Made by a program: the position numbers and the translations under genes. DNA of 42,446 nucleotides, from assembly GCA_937946835.1 (NCBI GenBank), contig CALFAV010000052.1, positions 1 to 42,446 of the forward strand, read 5' to 3'. This document shows positions 36,306-42,446 of the stretch, one piece after another. Positions within the stretch are counted from its first letter, which is position 1. Every line of letters starts with the position of its first letter. A model generated the notes under the pieces. That model ran no database searches. It had not been told where the DNA came from and worked only from the letters and a program-made list of their open reading frames with translations. Source of the DNA: an uncultured Verrucomicrobiae bacterium. Its GTDB lineage: Bacteria > Verrucomicrobiota > Verrucomicrobiia > Limisphaerales > J093.

Positions 36306-37680
36306 GCCGGCAGAGTGCCCCGCCGCTGGCCCGCAGGCGAGCCGTCTTGTGGCTCCGTCCGCGCCTGACGTTGCGGCGGGCTTCTTGGAGGTGCCGGCGG
36401 CCATCACGGCTGCCGCAGCGGGTGGCATCCTGCGGCCCGGGCCAGTGGCACCGACGCAGCGGCACCTTACCCGATGGAGGGGCGCTTCCGGTGGAAGGCC
36501 GCGATCCACCGCGGCCCTGTGCCGGCGCAAAGCCGGGAACCCCCTGAGAAAGCGGCAGGTACCCCGCCGCACTTCCAAACGCGCGCGCGCCGGCAGAGCC
36601 GTGAAATCGGGCGCCAGCCTGTGGAGTGCGCCCGCTTGCTGGCGCTTTCTGAAACCGAGCGGGGAAGGTCCCGCCGCAACCGGTGTTGGACCCGGCCGCC
36701 GTCCAAGCGCAGCATCAGCCCTCCCAGTTGCTGTGGGGGGGGCGGGTTTTGGCCGCGGGGATCAGGGTGCCGCTGGGGCGGCGCCCAAGCGGGTGATGTA
36801 ACGGCGCAGGCGTCTTGCCCGCGCTCGTGCCGGTTGGAGTCCCGCACCACCCGCCGCTGGCTGCCAGCCGGCAGGCGCCGGTGCTGGCTTCCAGCCGGCC
36901 CAGGCCGCGGCGCGGCGCGGACCTACCAACGGACCTACCAAGGATCGAAGACATCTTGGCCGCGCGGCACCGCGGCGGCGCGGATTGGCAATCCGCGATA
37001 CGGCCGAGTGCCAGTCGGCGCTACTCCGGCTGGCGAGACCCCGGAGCGCTGGCTTCCAGCCGGCGGCGCCCGGCCGGGTCGCTGGCCGAAATGACGGCGG
37101 AAGCCATGCTTTCCCCGCGCGGCCTGGAAACGCGGCGGCGCGTTGGCGCACTCCAAAGGCAGGCGCCCAGCGCAGCGGCCCCGCCGGCGCGCCAGCGTTT
37201 GGAGGGCGGTCGCTTGCCGCCGCGACCGTAGCGGCAGGCGTCTCGCCTGCCGTAGAGCCGGGCGACCCAGCCGGCGGTGGTCGCGCAGATTGATGATAAT
37301 CTGCCGTGTCGTCGGCTGTCAGCCAGCAGGCGCTGCGGTGCCGGTTTCCGGCCTGCTGACAAGCCGGGCGTCCCGCCCGGCGGTTGCCCTGGCCGCGCGG
37401 CAACGCGGCCCTACCAAGGCTCGAGGACATCTTGGCCGCGTGACAGCCCGGCGTTCCCGCTGACGCTGGGCGGTTTGGAGGACCTCCCTGCTGTGCCGAC
37501 CAACGGCTCAGGCCGCCGCCCGTCCCCGGGCGCTTTTCCCGGCGACCGGCGGAGCGAAGACCAGCGCCGTTGGAAAAGGCCGGGGCTCGCCAAGCCCGCC
37601 CCTCCGCGATGACCCTGCCCCGCGCCGGCTCGAGTCGGTGCCGTTCGGATGCCCCCGGCCGCCAACCTTCGCCTCCAAAA
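36306..37680. repeat. Gene-free mosaic of short palindromes and dispersed repeats
   Basis: No gene is supported. Many different short palindromes occur: GCTGGCTGCCAGC (36856-36868), GCTGGCTTCCAGC (36883-36895 and 37048-37060), GCGGATT-GGC-AATCCGC (36980-36996), GCCGA-GTGCCAG-TCGGC (37003-37019), GCAGGCG-TCT-CGCCTGC (37234-37250), GCAGATT-GATGAT-AATCTGC (37285-37304), GCCGG-TTT-CCGGC (37340-37352), GCCGGGCGTCCCGCCCGGC (37363-37381) and GGCCGCG-CGGCAA-CGCGGCC (37391-37410). A 31-base segment at 36934-36964 recurs at 37410-37440 with two mismatches. An inverted copy of the repeat at 9633 and 10500 lies at about 36412-36474. Open frames here give only low-complexity, repeat-encoded peptides. Confidence 0.75.
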
Positions 37681-37690
37681 TTTTTTCTTT

Positions 37691-37716
37691 CCCCCCTTGA
37701 CAATGGGGGGGGGGGG
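37691..37716. repeat. Run of twelve G with a C6/G6 hairpin and TTGACA in its loop
   Basis: CCCCCC (37691-37696), then TTGACAAT, then twelve consecutive G (37705-37716). The C and G runs can pair as a hairpin with the promoter-like TTGACA in the loop. A GATAAG lies 20 bases after TTGACA. Homopolymers this long are prone to slippage, so spacing to the downstream elements may vary between cells. It lies 81 bases before the ATG at 37798. Confidence 0.55.
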
Positions 37717-37797
37717 CAGCGCGATAAGTTCAGCGTTGGCTCAAAGCCAGTCCCTTGAGTCTATGGTGACGGCCCCTAACAACCTTTGGAGGTTCCC

Positions 37798-38009
37798 ATG
37801 AAAACCATTCCCTGCTTCATCCCCATTAGCCTGGCCGGCGTGTGGCTGGCCGGCGCGACCGCGCCTGGGGCAGCGACCGTTGGGGGGACTATTCGGCCAC
37901 CAGCATGGATCCTACGGATGGTTCGTTTTGGACGATTCAAACATATGCCGATCCAGCGCCCGCTAGCAATCTTTGGGGCACTTGGATTGCGCGAATCAAG
38001 GTTCCCTGA
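37798..38009 (+). pseudogene. Remnant of a secreted protein: signal peptide joined out of frame to a C-terminal fragment
   Basis: GGAGG (37788-37792) precedes an ATG that encodes a signal peptide, MKTIPCFIPISLAGVWLAGA. The frame then turns into nonsense. From 37857, in another frame, a clear protein-like segment runs to a TGA at 38007-38009. Its pieces include DRWGDYSATSMDP, GSFWTIQTYAD and NLWGTWIARIKVP. The R-W-G-D-Y-S ... F-W-T-I-Q ... W-G-T-W pattern is a known ending of large secreted proteins in Verrucomicrobiota and other phyla. The gene therefore seems to have lost its centre and shifted frame by one base. Reading the first frame alone gives an 80-residue peptide ending at 38028, which I judge spurious. 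Confidence 0.65.
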
Positions 38010-38041
38010 TCTGATCGGAAGCTATTAACGGTGTAAAGCAT

Positions 38042-38593
38042 ATGAAATCGTACTGCATGGTCATTTGGGGCCTTACGTTCACCTTTGAGGCATTAGCTCA
38101 GGGGCAGATCTGGGTTTCGAATTATGCTCCGGTCGCAGGCCTTGATGCCCCGATTTTCGACGCGGACTGCGTGACCCGATTGGAGGGTGAAGCGTACTCG
38201 GTGCAAGCGTACATCGGATTTGGGCTGGATAGCCTGCGACCGCTGGGCGCGGTACGGCCTTTCAGAACGGGCAAAGCCGCTGGCTATTTCGAGGCCATTG
38301 CACTGACGATTCCAGGGACTGGCCAGCATGACAAGATTTATTTTCAGCTACGCGCCTGGGAAAGCAAAGCGGGATCGAGCTACGATGCCGCGGTCGCCGC
38401 CGGAGCCAAGTATGGGTTTTCGAACATCATTCCGATGACAACTGTTTTGCCTCCCGGCACGCCGCACGTTCCGGTGGGCCTCCAGAGCTTCTGTCTGGTC
38501 CCGGAGCCGGGGCCGGGGGTGCTGCTGGCCCTGGGCGGCGGTCTGTGGCTCTGGGCGGCCCGGCGGCGAGGGCCGGGACAGTGCGGCGTCTGA
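38042..38593 (+). CDS. PEP-CTERM sorted protein of unknown function
   Basis: 183 residues. Signal peptide MKSYCMVIWGLTFTFEALAQ, a beta-rich body (GQIWVSNYAPVAGLDAPIFD; RTGKAAGYF; LRAWESKAGSSYDAAVAAGA), then the sorting tail VPEPGPGVLLALGGGLWLWAARRR. The body belongs to a set of small secreted verrucomicrobial proteins I recognise by the N-Y ... D-A-P-(I/V)-F-D and R-A-W-E patterns, without known function. The first 400 bases are visibly lower in GC than neighbouring genes, and the third codon position is less biased. This suggests recent arrival, or a faster-evolving gene. It follows the gene remnant by 32 bases. Confidence 0.82.
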   Translation: MKSYCMVIWGLTFTFEALAQGQIWVSNYAPVAGLDAPIFDADCVTRLEGEAYSVQAYIGFGLDSLRPLGAVRPFRTGKAAGYFEAIALTIPGTGQHDKIYFQLRAWESKAGSSYDAAVAAGAKYGFSNIIPMTTVLPPGTPHVPVGLQSFCLVPEPGPGVLLALGGGLWLWAARRRGPGQCGV

Positions 38594-38858
38594 ACCGGCG
38601 TGTTGCGCGGGGGTCATTCTCGCCCCATCAACCATTGAAAAAACAGCCGGTGGATCGCGGCAGCCGCGGGCCGCGGTTGGATTTAATTCACGGAAAAACC
38701 GTCCGTCAGTTGGCGCCGGAGTCGGCAACAGCGTGTTCGCCGGGCTGCCGTTCCAGGCGGCGGGGAGGGACAACCCGACCGGAACCGCAGGCTCGCCCGC
38801 CTTTCCAAGCCTCACCGGCAAGCTTTGCTTCCGCCGCCCGGCCCGGCACACTGCCGGC
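38594..38858. other. Intergenic region upstream of the thioesterase gene
   Basis: 265 bases with no supported gene. The frame of the thioesterase is open back to 38733, but the added peptide has no likeness to the family. GCGGCAGCCGC near 38657 could form a small hairpin, but no T-run follows. I looked for SRP RNA or tmRNA signatures and saw none. Confidence 0.4.
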
Positions 38859-39302
38859 ATGGCGTACGAGTTTCGCCTGCAACGCCGGGTCGAGTTTTCC
38901 GAGACCGACGCCGCGGGCATTGTGCATTTCTCGAACTTCTTCCGGTACATGGAGGCGGTGGAGCACGCTTTCTTCCGCTCCCTGGGTTACTCGGTGATGC
39001 TGCGGGACCATCGCCCCCCGCTGGGCTTCCCGCGCGTGGCCGCCGCCTGCGAGTACAAAGCACCGCTGCGCTTCGAGGACGTGGTGGAGCTGCACCTGCT
39101 GGTGCGGGAGAAAAAGCCGCGCTCGCTCAGTTACCTGATCAAGTTCACCAACCTCAGCGCCCAGCCTCCCCGCGAGGTGGCCCGCGGCACCCTGACCGTG
39201 GTCTGCGTGGCCAAAAACGCCGATGGCAGCTTCGCCGCCACGAAGATCCCCCCCGAGCTGGCCGAAAAAATCCAAGTGGCCCCCGCGGCGCTGCTCGAAT
39301 AA
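38859..39302 (+). CDS. Acyl-CoA thioesterase, 4HBT / YbgC-FadM type
   Basis: 147 residues, a single hot-dog fold. The N-terminal catalytic signature is RRVEFSETDAAGIVHFSNFF, where Asp17 is the nucleophile or base of the 4-hydroxybenzoyl-CoA thioesterase class. The following helix (RYMEAVEHAFF) is the central hot-dog helix. Members hydrolyse short or aromatic acyl-CoA thioesters in the cytoplasm, and YbgC homologues are often tied to the Tol-Pal region, which is not seen here. The start is well placed, since the signature begins ten residues after this ATG. It converges on the YqaA-like gene. Confidence 0.92.
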   Translation: MAYEFRLQRRVEFSETDAAGIVHFSNFFRYMEAVEHAFFRSLGYSVMLRDHRPPLGFPRVAAACEYKAPLRFEDVVELHLLVREKKPRSLSYLIKFTNLSAQPPREVARGTLTVVCVAKNADGSFAATKIPPELAEKIQVAPAALLE

Positions 39303-39400
39303 CCCCGCCCCGGGACGCGCCGCCGAAAGGGCCGGGGGCGAACAGCCGCTACCGCGACCCAGACCGGGGTCGGCCACCACCCGCCGCCCGGCGGGGCCGT

Positions 39401-40039
39401 TTACCGGAGGTACTTGAGCGCGAGGAACCCTCCCACGCCCAGGGCCAGGAGCGCCCAGGCAAACCAGTCAAAGTACTTTTCGATCAGGCTTTTGACCTGC
39501 GCGCCGAAGAGGTAGATCGCGCCGGCCACCAGAAAAAACCGCGCCGAGCGCCCCAGCGCCGATGCCGCCACCAGCGCCGGGAAGCTCACGTGAAAAACCC
39601 CGGCCGCCACGGTGAACACCTTGTAGGGGATGGGTGTGAATGCCGCGGTGAGGATCGCCAGAAAGGCGTTGCCCTGGTACAGCCGCCCCACGTGATCAAA
39701 CGCCTCTTGGGAGAAAATGTGGGGAATGAAAAACCCCCGCGCGACCTCCCAGGCCCCGTAGCCGATGGCGTAACCGAGCATCCCCCCCAGCACCGAACCC
39801 GCCGCGCACACCGCGGCAAACCACAGCGCCCGTTTCGGCGCGCCCACGCTCAACGCCAGCAGCAACACGTCCGGCGGCACGGGAAACACCGAGGACTCCG
39901 CCACGGCAATGCCAAACAACGCCCAGGTACTGCCCGGCCGGTGCGCCCAGCGCACTGTCCAGTCATACAACCGCCGGAGCCAGTGCGGTCGCCGCACCAG
40001 CCCGGGGGTTGCGCCGGGGGCTGTGGCTTGGTCATCCAT
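39401..40039 (-). CDS. DedA/YqaA-type membrane protein (VTT domain)
   Basis: 212 residues with about five membrane helices. The pattern AESSVFPVPPDVLLLALSVG, GSVLGGMLGYAIGYGAWEVA and TPIPYKVFTVAAGVFHVSF is that of the YqaA/SNARE-associated (VTT) branch of the DedA superfamily. The second and third segments form the re-entrant loops with conserved Pro and Gly. Proteins of this superfamily are linked to lipid flipping or membrane homeostasis; the exact substrate here is unknown. The C-terminus ends in KYLR after a final helix. It is divergent from hypB across a 425-base gap. Confidence 0.9.
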   Translation of the reverse strand: MDDQATAPGATPGLVRRPHWLRRLYDWTVRWAHRPGSTWALFGIAVAESSVFPVPPDVLLLALSVGAPKRALWFAAVCAAGSVLGGMLGYAIGYGAWEVARGFFIPHIFSQEAFDHVGRLYQGNAFLAILTAAFTPIPYKVFTVAAGVFHVSFPALVAASALGRSARFFLVAGAIYLFGAQVKSLIEKYFDWFAWALLALGVGGFLALKYLR

Positions 40040-40464
40040 CGTGGCCGGTGAGTGGACGGGAAAAGAGCCGGTCGGTCAAGCGCGCCCCAATCGGGCACCT
40101 TCCCATCGCGTCGGGCCGGACAACAGACTTGGCGCCGGCCCCGCGGTGGTGCGCACCCGCGCTCAGGGGACCATTCATCTCGCGGCCGGTGAGGCGCCAA
40201 GACCGGTTTACGAGCACCGAAACCGAAAAGGGGATTCGTCGCCATACCCGAACATCCGGTCTTTCACCCCGCCGGTCGGCAAGCGGAGCAATGGCCCGGG
40301 TGCGAGAGGGAGGCTTTCGGACTTTGGATTGTCGTGGATGTCGCCCGCACGCCCCGCCAACCCGCCGAAGACTGAGCGGCGCGTGAAGTGGCCCGGGGAG
40401 ATTTGTCACTGGCGGCGGCGCGCGGCTTTGCTACCCTCCTCGAAAGCGAAACGAGCTTTCAGCC
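40040..40464. other. Divergent gap between the YqaA-like gene and hypB
   Basis: 425 bases without a recognisable gene, RNA or repeat word. A weak TTGTCA (40403-40408) with TTTGCT 18 bases later is a possible hypB promoter. Frames open on both strands encode Arg/Pro-rich peptides without family likeness and are rejected. Confidence 0.35.
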
Positions 40465-41421
40465 ATGTGTGTGGAATGCGGTTGCGGTCAGGTGGAGCGA
40501 TTCGGCGTGCAACCTCTCCAGGCCCCGCCGGCCCGGCCGGTGCGGCTCGTCGAGGGAGAGGCCCACGCCCACATCGAGCATGCCCACGAACATGTGCACG
40601 CCGACGGCACCCGGCACAGCCATCCCCATGTGCACGGCACCGGCCATGAGCAGGACCATGATCACGCCCACGCCCCGGGCGAACACCACCACACCCACAC
40701 CCACGCCGACGGCACCACCCACACCCATTCTCACGCGCCCGACGCGGCCCATTCCCATGCCCCGCCCGCCGCCGTCACGCTGGACCTGCACCAACCCATC
40801 CTCGCCCGCAACGACCGCCTGGCCGAGCGCAACCGGGGTTACCTCCGCGCCAAGGGCGTGCTCGCCCTGAATGTCCTGGCCTCGCCCGGCGCGGGCAAAA
40901 CCACCCTGATCGAAAAAACCCTCGCCGCCCTCGCCGCCGAACTGCCCGGAGCGGTTATCGTGGGCGACCTGGCCACCGCACGCGACGCCGAGCGCTTCCG
41001 CGCGGTGGGAGCACCCGTGGTTCAGATCACCACCGGCACGGTGTGCCACCTGGACGCCGAAATGGTGGCGCGCGGCCTCGAGCAACTGGACCTGGACGGC
41101 CGCCGGTTGCTGTGGATCGAAAACGTGGGCAACCTCGTCTGCCCCGCCGATTTCGACCTGGGCGAAAACGCCCGCGTGGTGCTCCTGTCTGTGACCGAGG
41201 GCGAGGACAAGCCGTTGAAGTATCCGCCCATCTTCCGCAGCGCCCATGCCGTGGTGGTGACCAAGACCGATCTGGCCGCGGCGACCGGCTGTGACCTGGA
41301 GGCGCTGCGCCACCATCTCCGGGCCGGAGCGCCACAGGCCCGGCTCTTCGAGCTGTCCGCCCGCACCGGCGCGGGCCTGGCGGCCTGGTTGGATTGGGTG
41401 CGCGGCCTGACGCGGCATTGA
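40465..41421 (+). CDS. hypB: Hydrogenase nickel incorporation protein HypB, with His-rich nickel-binding region
   Basis: 318 residues. GTPase that inserts nickel into [NiFe]-hydrogenases. It starts with the high-affinity metal site MCVECGCG. A His-rich stretch (about 30-100) holds some two dozen histidines and can store nickel. The G domain shows the P-loop ASPGAGKTTLIEK (139-151) and VGDLATARDAERF. The metal-site Cys194-His195 is in GTVCHLDAEM, with Cys226 in ENVGNLVCPADFD. VVVTKTDL supplies the guanine-specificity motif. No hypA, hypC-F or hydrogenase structural gene lies within the window, so this is an orphan or the edge of a dispersed set. A hairpin follows the stop. Confidence 0.95.
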   Translation: MCVECGCGQVERFGVQPLQAPPARPVRLVEGEAHAHIEHAHEHVHADGTRHSHPHVHGTGHEQDHDHAHAPGEHHHTHTHADGTTHTHSHAPDAAHSHAPPAAVTLDLHQPILARNDRLAERNRGYLRAKGVLALNVLASPGAGKTTLIEKTLAALAAELPGAVIVGDLATARDAERFRAVGAPVVQITTGTVCHLDAEMVARGLEQLDLDGRRLLWIENVGNLVCPADFDLGENARVVLLSVTEGEDKPLKYPPIFRSAHAVVVTKTDLAAATGCDLEALRHHLRAGAPQARLFELSARTGAGLAAWLDWVRGLTRH

Positions 41422-41428
41422 CCGCCGC

Positions 41429-41448
41429 GCAGCGGATAAAACCGCTGC
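41429..41448 (+). terminator. Hairpin after hypB, possible terminator
   Basis: GCAGCGG (41429-41435) pairs with CCGCTGC (41442-41448) around ATAAAA, eight bases after the stop. No T-run follows, so a factor-independent terminator is not assured. Confidence 0.3.
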
Positions 41449-41508
41449 CGGGTCGCCGGGCCTTACCCGATCCGCCCACCCTGGGGTTGCCACGAGAGGC
41501 CCCGTTAA

Positions 41509-41537
41509 TTGACAAGCAGGCACACGTCGTTTGCACT
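41509..41537 (+). promoter_or_regulatory. Candidate promoter of the DUF4038 glycosidase gene
   Basis: TTGACA with TGCACT 17 bases downstream, ending nine bases before the ATG at 41547. The -35 is perfect and the -10 poor. The transcript would again start close to the start codon. Confidence 0.25.
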
Positions 41538-41546
41538 GGCGCGGTC

Positions 41547-42446
41547 ATGCGCACCCCGTCGCTGCTTCTTGCCCTCGGTCTGATCAGCTTCACGCTGCCA
41601 CTCAACGCCGCCGCCCCGCCCCGGCTCCGGGTCAGCGACAATCACCGCTTCCTCATCACCACCGAAGGCCGGCCGTTTTTCTGGCTGGCAGACACGGCGT
41701 GGCAGTTGATTCACGATCTGGAGGAGGCCGAGATGCGGCGCTACTTCGCCGACCGGCGCGACAAGGGGTTCACCGTCATTCAGACCGTGGTGCTGGCGGA
41801 GCATCGGTTTGACCAGCCCAATGCCTTCGGTCATTTCCCCATCGAGCCCCGGCGGCCGGACCGGCCCATCGTGCGGGACGGCCCGGACAACGATTACTGG
41901 GACGACGTGGAACGGGTGCTGCGGCTGGCGGCCACGCACGGGCTGTATGTGGCGCTGCTGCCCACGTGGGGCAAGTACGTCACCTCCGACTGGCAGAACG
42001 GGCTGGTGGACGGCTTCTTCAATGTGACCAATGCCGAGGCTTACGGCCGCTTCATCGGCGCCCGGTTCAAGGAGCACCCCAACCTCATCTGGGTGTTGGG
42101 CGGCGACCGCGCCGCGCCGACCGACGCGGCCCGAGCCGTCTGGCGCGCGCTGGCTCGCGGCATCGCCCTCGGGGTCAGCGGCGCGGAGGATTACTCGCAG
42201 GTGCTGATGACCTATCACCCGAGCGGCCCGGGCAGCACCGCCTGGTTCCTCAACGACGAGCCGTGGCTGGACTTTCACAGCTTGCAATCCGGCCACGGCC
42301 GCTGGGCCTTGAACTGGATGCTGGTCGAACACGCCTACACCATGAAACCCACGCTGCCGGTCATTGACCTGGAGAGCAGCTACCCGGGATTCCGGCACGG
42401 TCGCCCGCCCACGGTGGCGACCGACGATGACGCGCGCCGGGCCGGC
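41547..42446 (+). CDS. DUF4038-type glycoside hydrolase (GH140/apiosidase-like), partial at window end
   Basis: The first 300 residues are visible; the gene continues beyond the window. Signal peptide MRTPSLLLALGLISFTLPLNA, so exported. The TIM-barrel begins with SDNHRFLITTEGRPFFWLAD and TAWQLIHDLEEAEM, the DUF4038 opening, and continues with KGFTVIQTVVL, LYVALLPTWGKYV and LIWVLGGDRAAP, the segment carrying a catalytic-site acid. HSLQSGHG and LPVIDLESSYPG follow; the latter probably holds the second acid residue. Families of this type cleave apiose or related side chains of plant polysaccharides, and others await assignment. A collagen-binding-like C-terminal domain usually follows but cannot be seen. 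Confidence 0.92.
   Translation, partial: MRTPSLLLALGLISFTLPLNAAAPPRLRVSDNHRFLITTEGRPFFWLADTAWQLIHDLEEAEMRRYFADRRDKGFTVIQTVVLAEHRFDQPNAFGHFPIEPRRPDRPIVRDGPDNDYWDDVERVLRLAATHGLYVALLPTWGKYVTSDWQNGLVDGFFNVTNAEAYGRFIGARFKEHPNLIWVLGGDRAAPTDAARAVWRALARGIALGVSGAEDYSQVLMTYHPSGPGSTAWFLNDEPWLDFHSLQSGHGRWALNWMLVEHAYTMKPTLPVIDLESSYPGFRHGRPPTVATDDDARRAG

Noticed and set aside
36850..37410. Possible CRISPR array because of many short repeats
   Set aside because: The repeats are not identical, spacing is irregular, stems differ, and no cas genes are present.
36762..37703. Minus-strand frame of about 313 codons through the palindrome mosaic
   Set aside because: The peptide consists of repeat-derived words such as AGETPAAT and AGWKPA. 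These arise from the palindromes and are often wrongly annotated as hypothetical proteins.
37786..38028. An intact 80-residue small secreted protein
   Set aside because: Only its first 20 residues look like a signal peptide. The conserved protein-like codons after 37857 are in another frame, so a frameshifted remnant explains it better.
38600..38860. Possible SRP or other small structured RNA
   Set aside because: The GGAA-type SRP core and the expected symmetric loops are missing; only isolated GC-rich hairpins are seen.

Overview
The window looks like a piece of a high-GC chromosome from the Verrucomicrobiota, probably a Limisphaerales/Pedosphaera-like lineage. This is inferred from gene content, not from a marker gene. 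Pointers are H-X9-DG pseudopilins, PEP-CTERM proteins, secreted glycosidases (GH78, GHL10-type, DUF4038/GH140-type), Tat-exported Gfo/Idh/MocA dehydrogenases, beta-propeller/Ig proteins ending in an 'SSTDL..W..FFR' tail, and dispersed palindromic repeats between genes. No phage, insertion sequence, CRISPR array or rRNA was seen. One tRNA, tRNA-Leu(CAG), is present.

Layout. 0.1-2.2 kb: a DUF255/YyaL-type thioredoxin-domain protein (-), divergent from 2.5-6.8 kb: a six-gene A-type haem-copper oxidase operon in the order subunit I, III, IV, a 68-aa membrane protein, an exported CATCFG protein, subunit II. 6.8-9.3 kb (-): a Gfo/Idh/MocA oxidoreductase followed by a tRNA-dihydrouridine synthase. 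9.4-10.7 kb: tRNA-Leu and a flavodoxin-family gene, both flanked by repeats. 10.7-13.6 kb: a GH78 alpha-L-rhamnosidase. 14.0-19.5 kb: a three-gene signalling cluster made of a LamG/7TM hybrid histidine kinase, a CheY/DivK-like receiver, and a protein with two DHp-like segments, a receiver and an adenylate cyclase. 19.5-25.5 kb (-): an operon of a duplicated beta-propeller protein, a pseudopilin and a GHL10 glycosidase. 25.8-28.0 kb (+): a PEP-CTERM protein and an unassigned secreted six-hairpin-like protein. 28.1-31.2 kb (-): a membrane-fused spermidine-synthase-like protein. 31.6-34.6 kb: a soluble five-PAS hybrid kinase. 34.8-36.3 kb (-): a GspG-like pilin and a WYL regulator. 36.3-37.8 kb: a gene-free mosaic of short palindromes. 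37.8-38.6 kb: a frameshifted gene remnant and a lower-GC PEP-CTERM gene. 38.9-42.4 kb: a YbgC-like thioesterase, a DedA/YqaA-type protein (-), a His-rich HypB, and a DUF4038 glycosidase cut by the window end.

How the genes fit together. The theme is an aerobic glycan degrader: oxygen respiration through the cox operon, secreted or periplasmic glycosidases and a sugar-type oxidoreductase, with heavy two-component signalling. The most unusual assembly is the 14.0-19.5 kb cluster. It suggests that an outside signal, perhaps a carbohydrate read by the LamG domain, passes through a multi-step phosphorelay to a cyclic-AMP-producing output instead of a DNA-binding regulator. The second unusual item is the palindrome mosaic, in which many stems differ in sequence but stay self-complementary.

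Starts were chosen from signal peptides, upstream motifs and family core positions. Several use GTG or TTG and are uncertain. Promoters are by-eye matches and are weak evidence.
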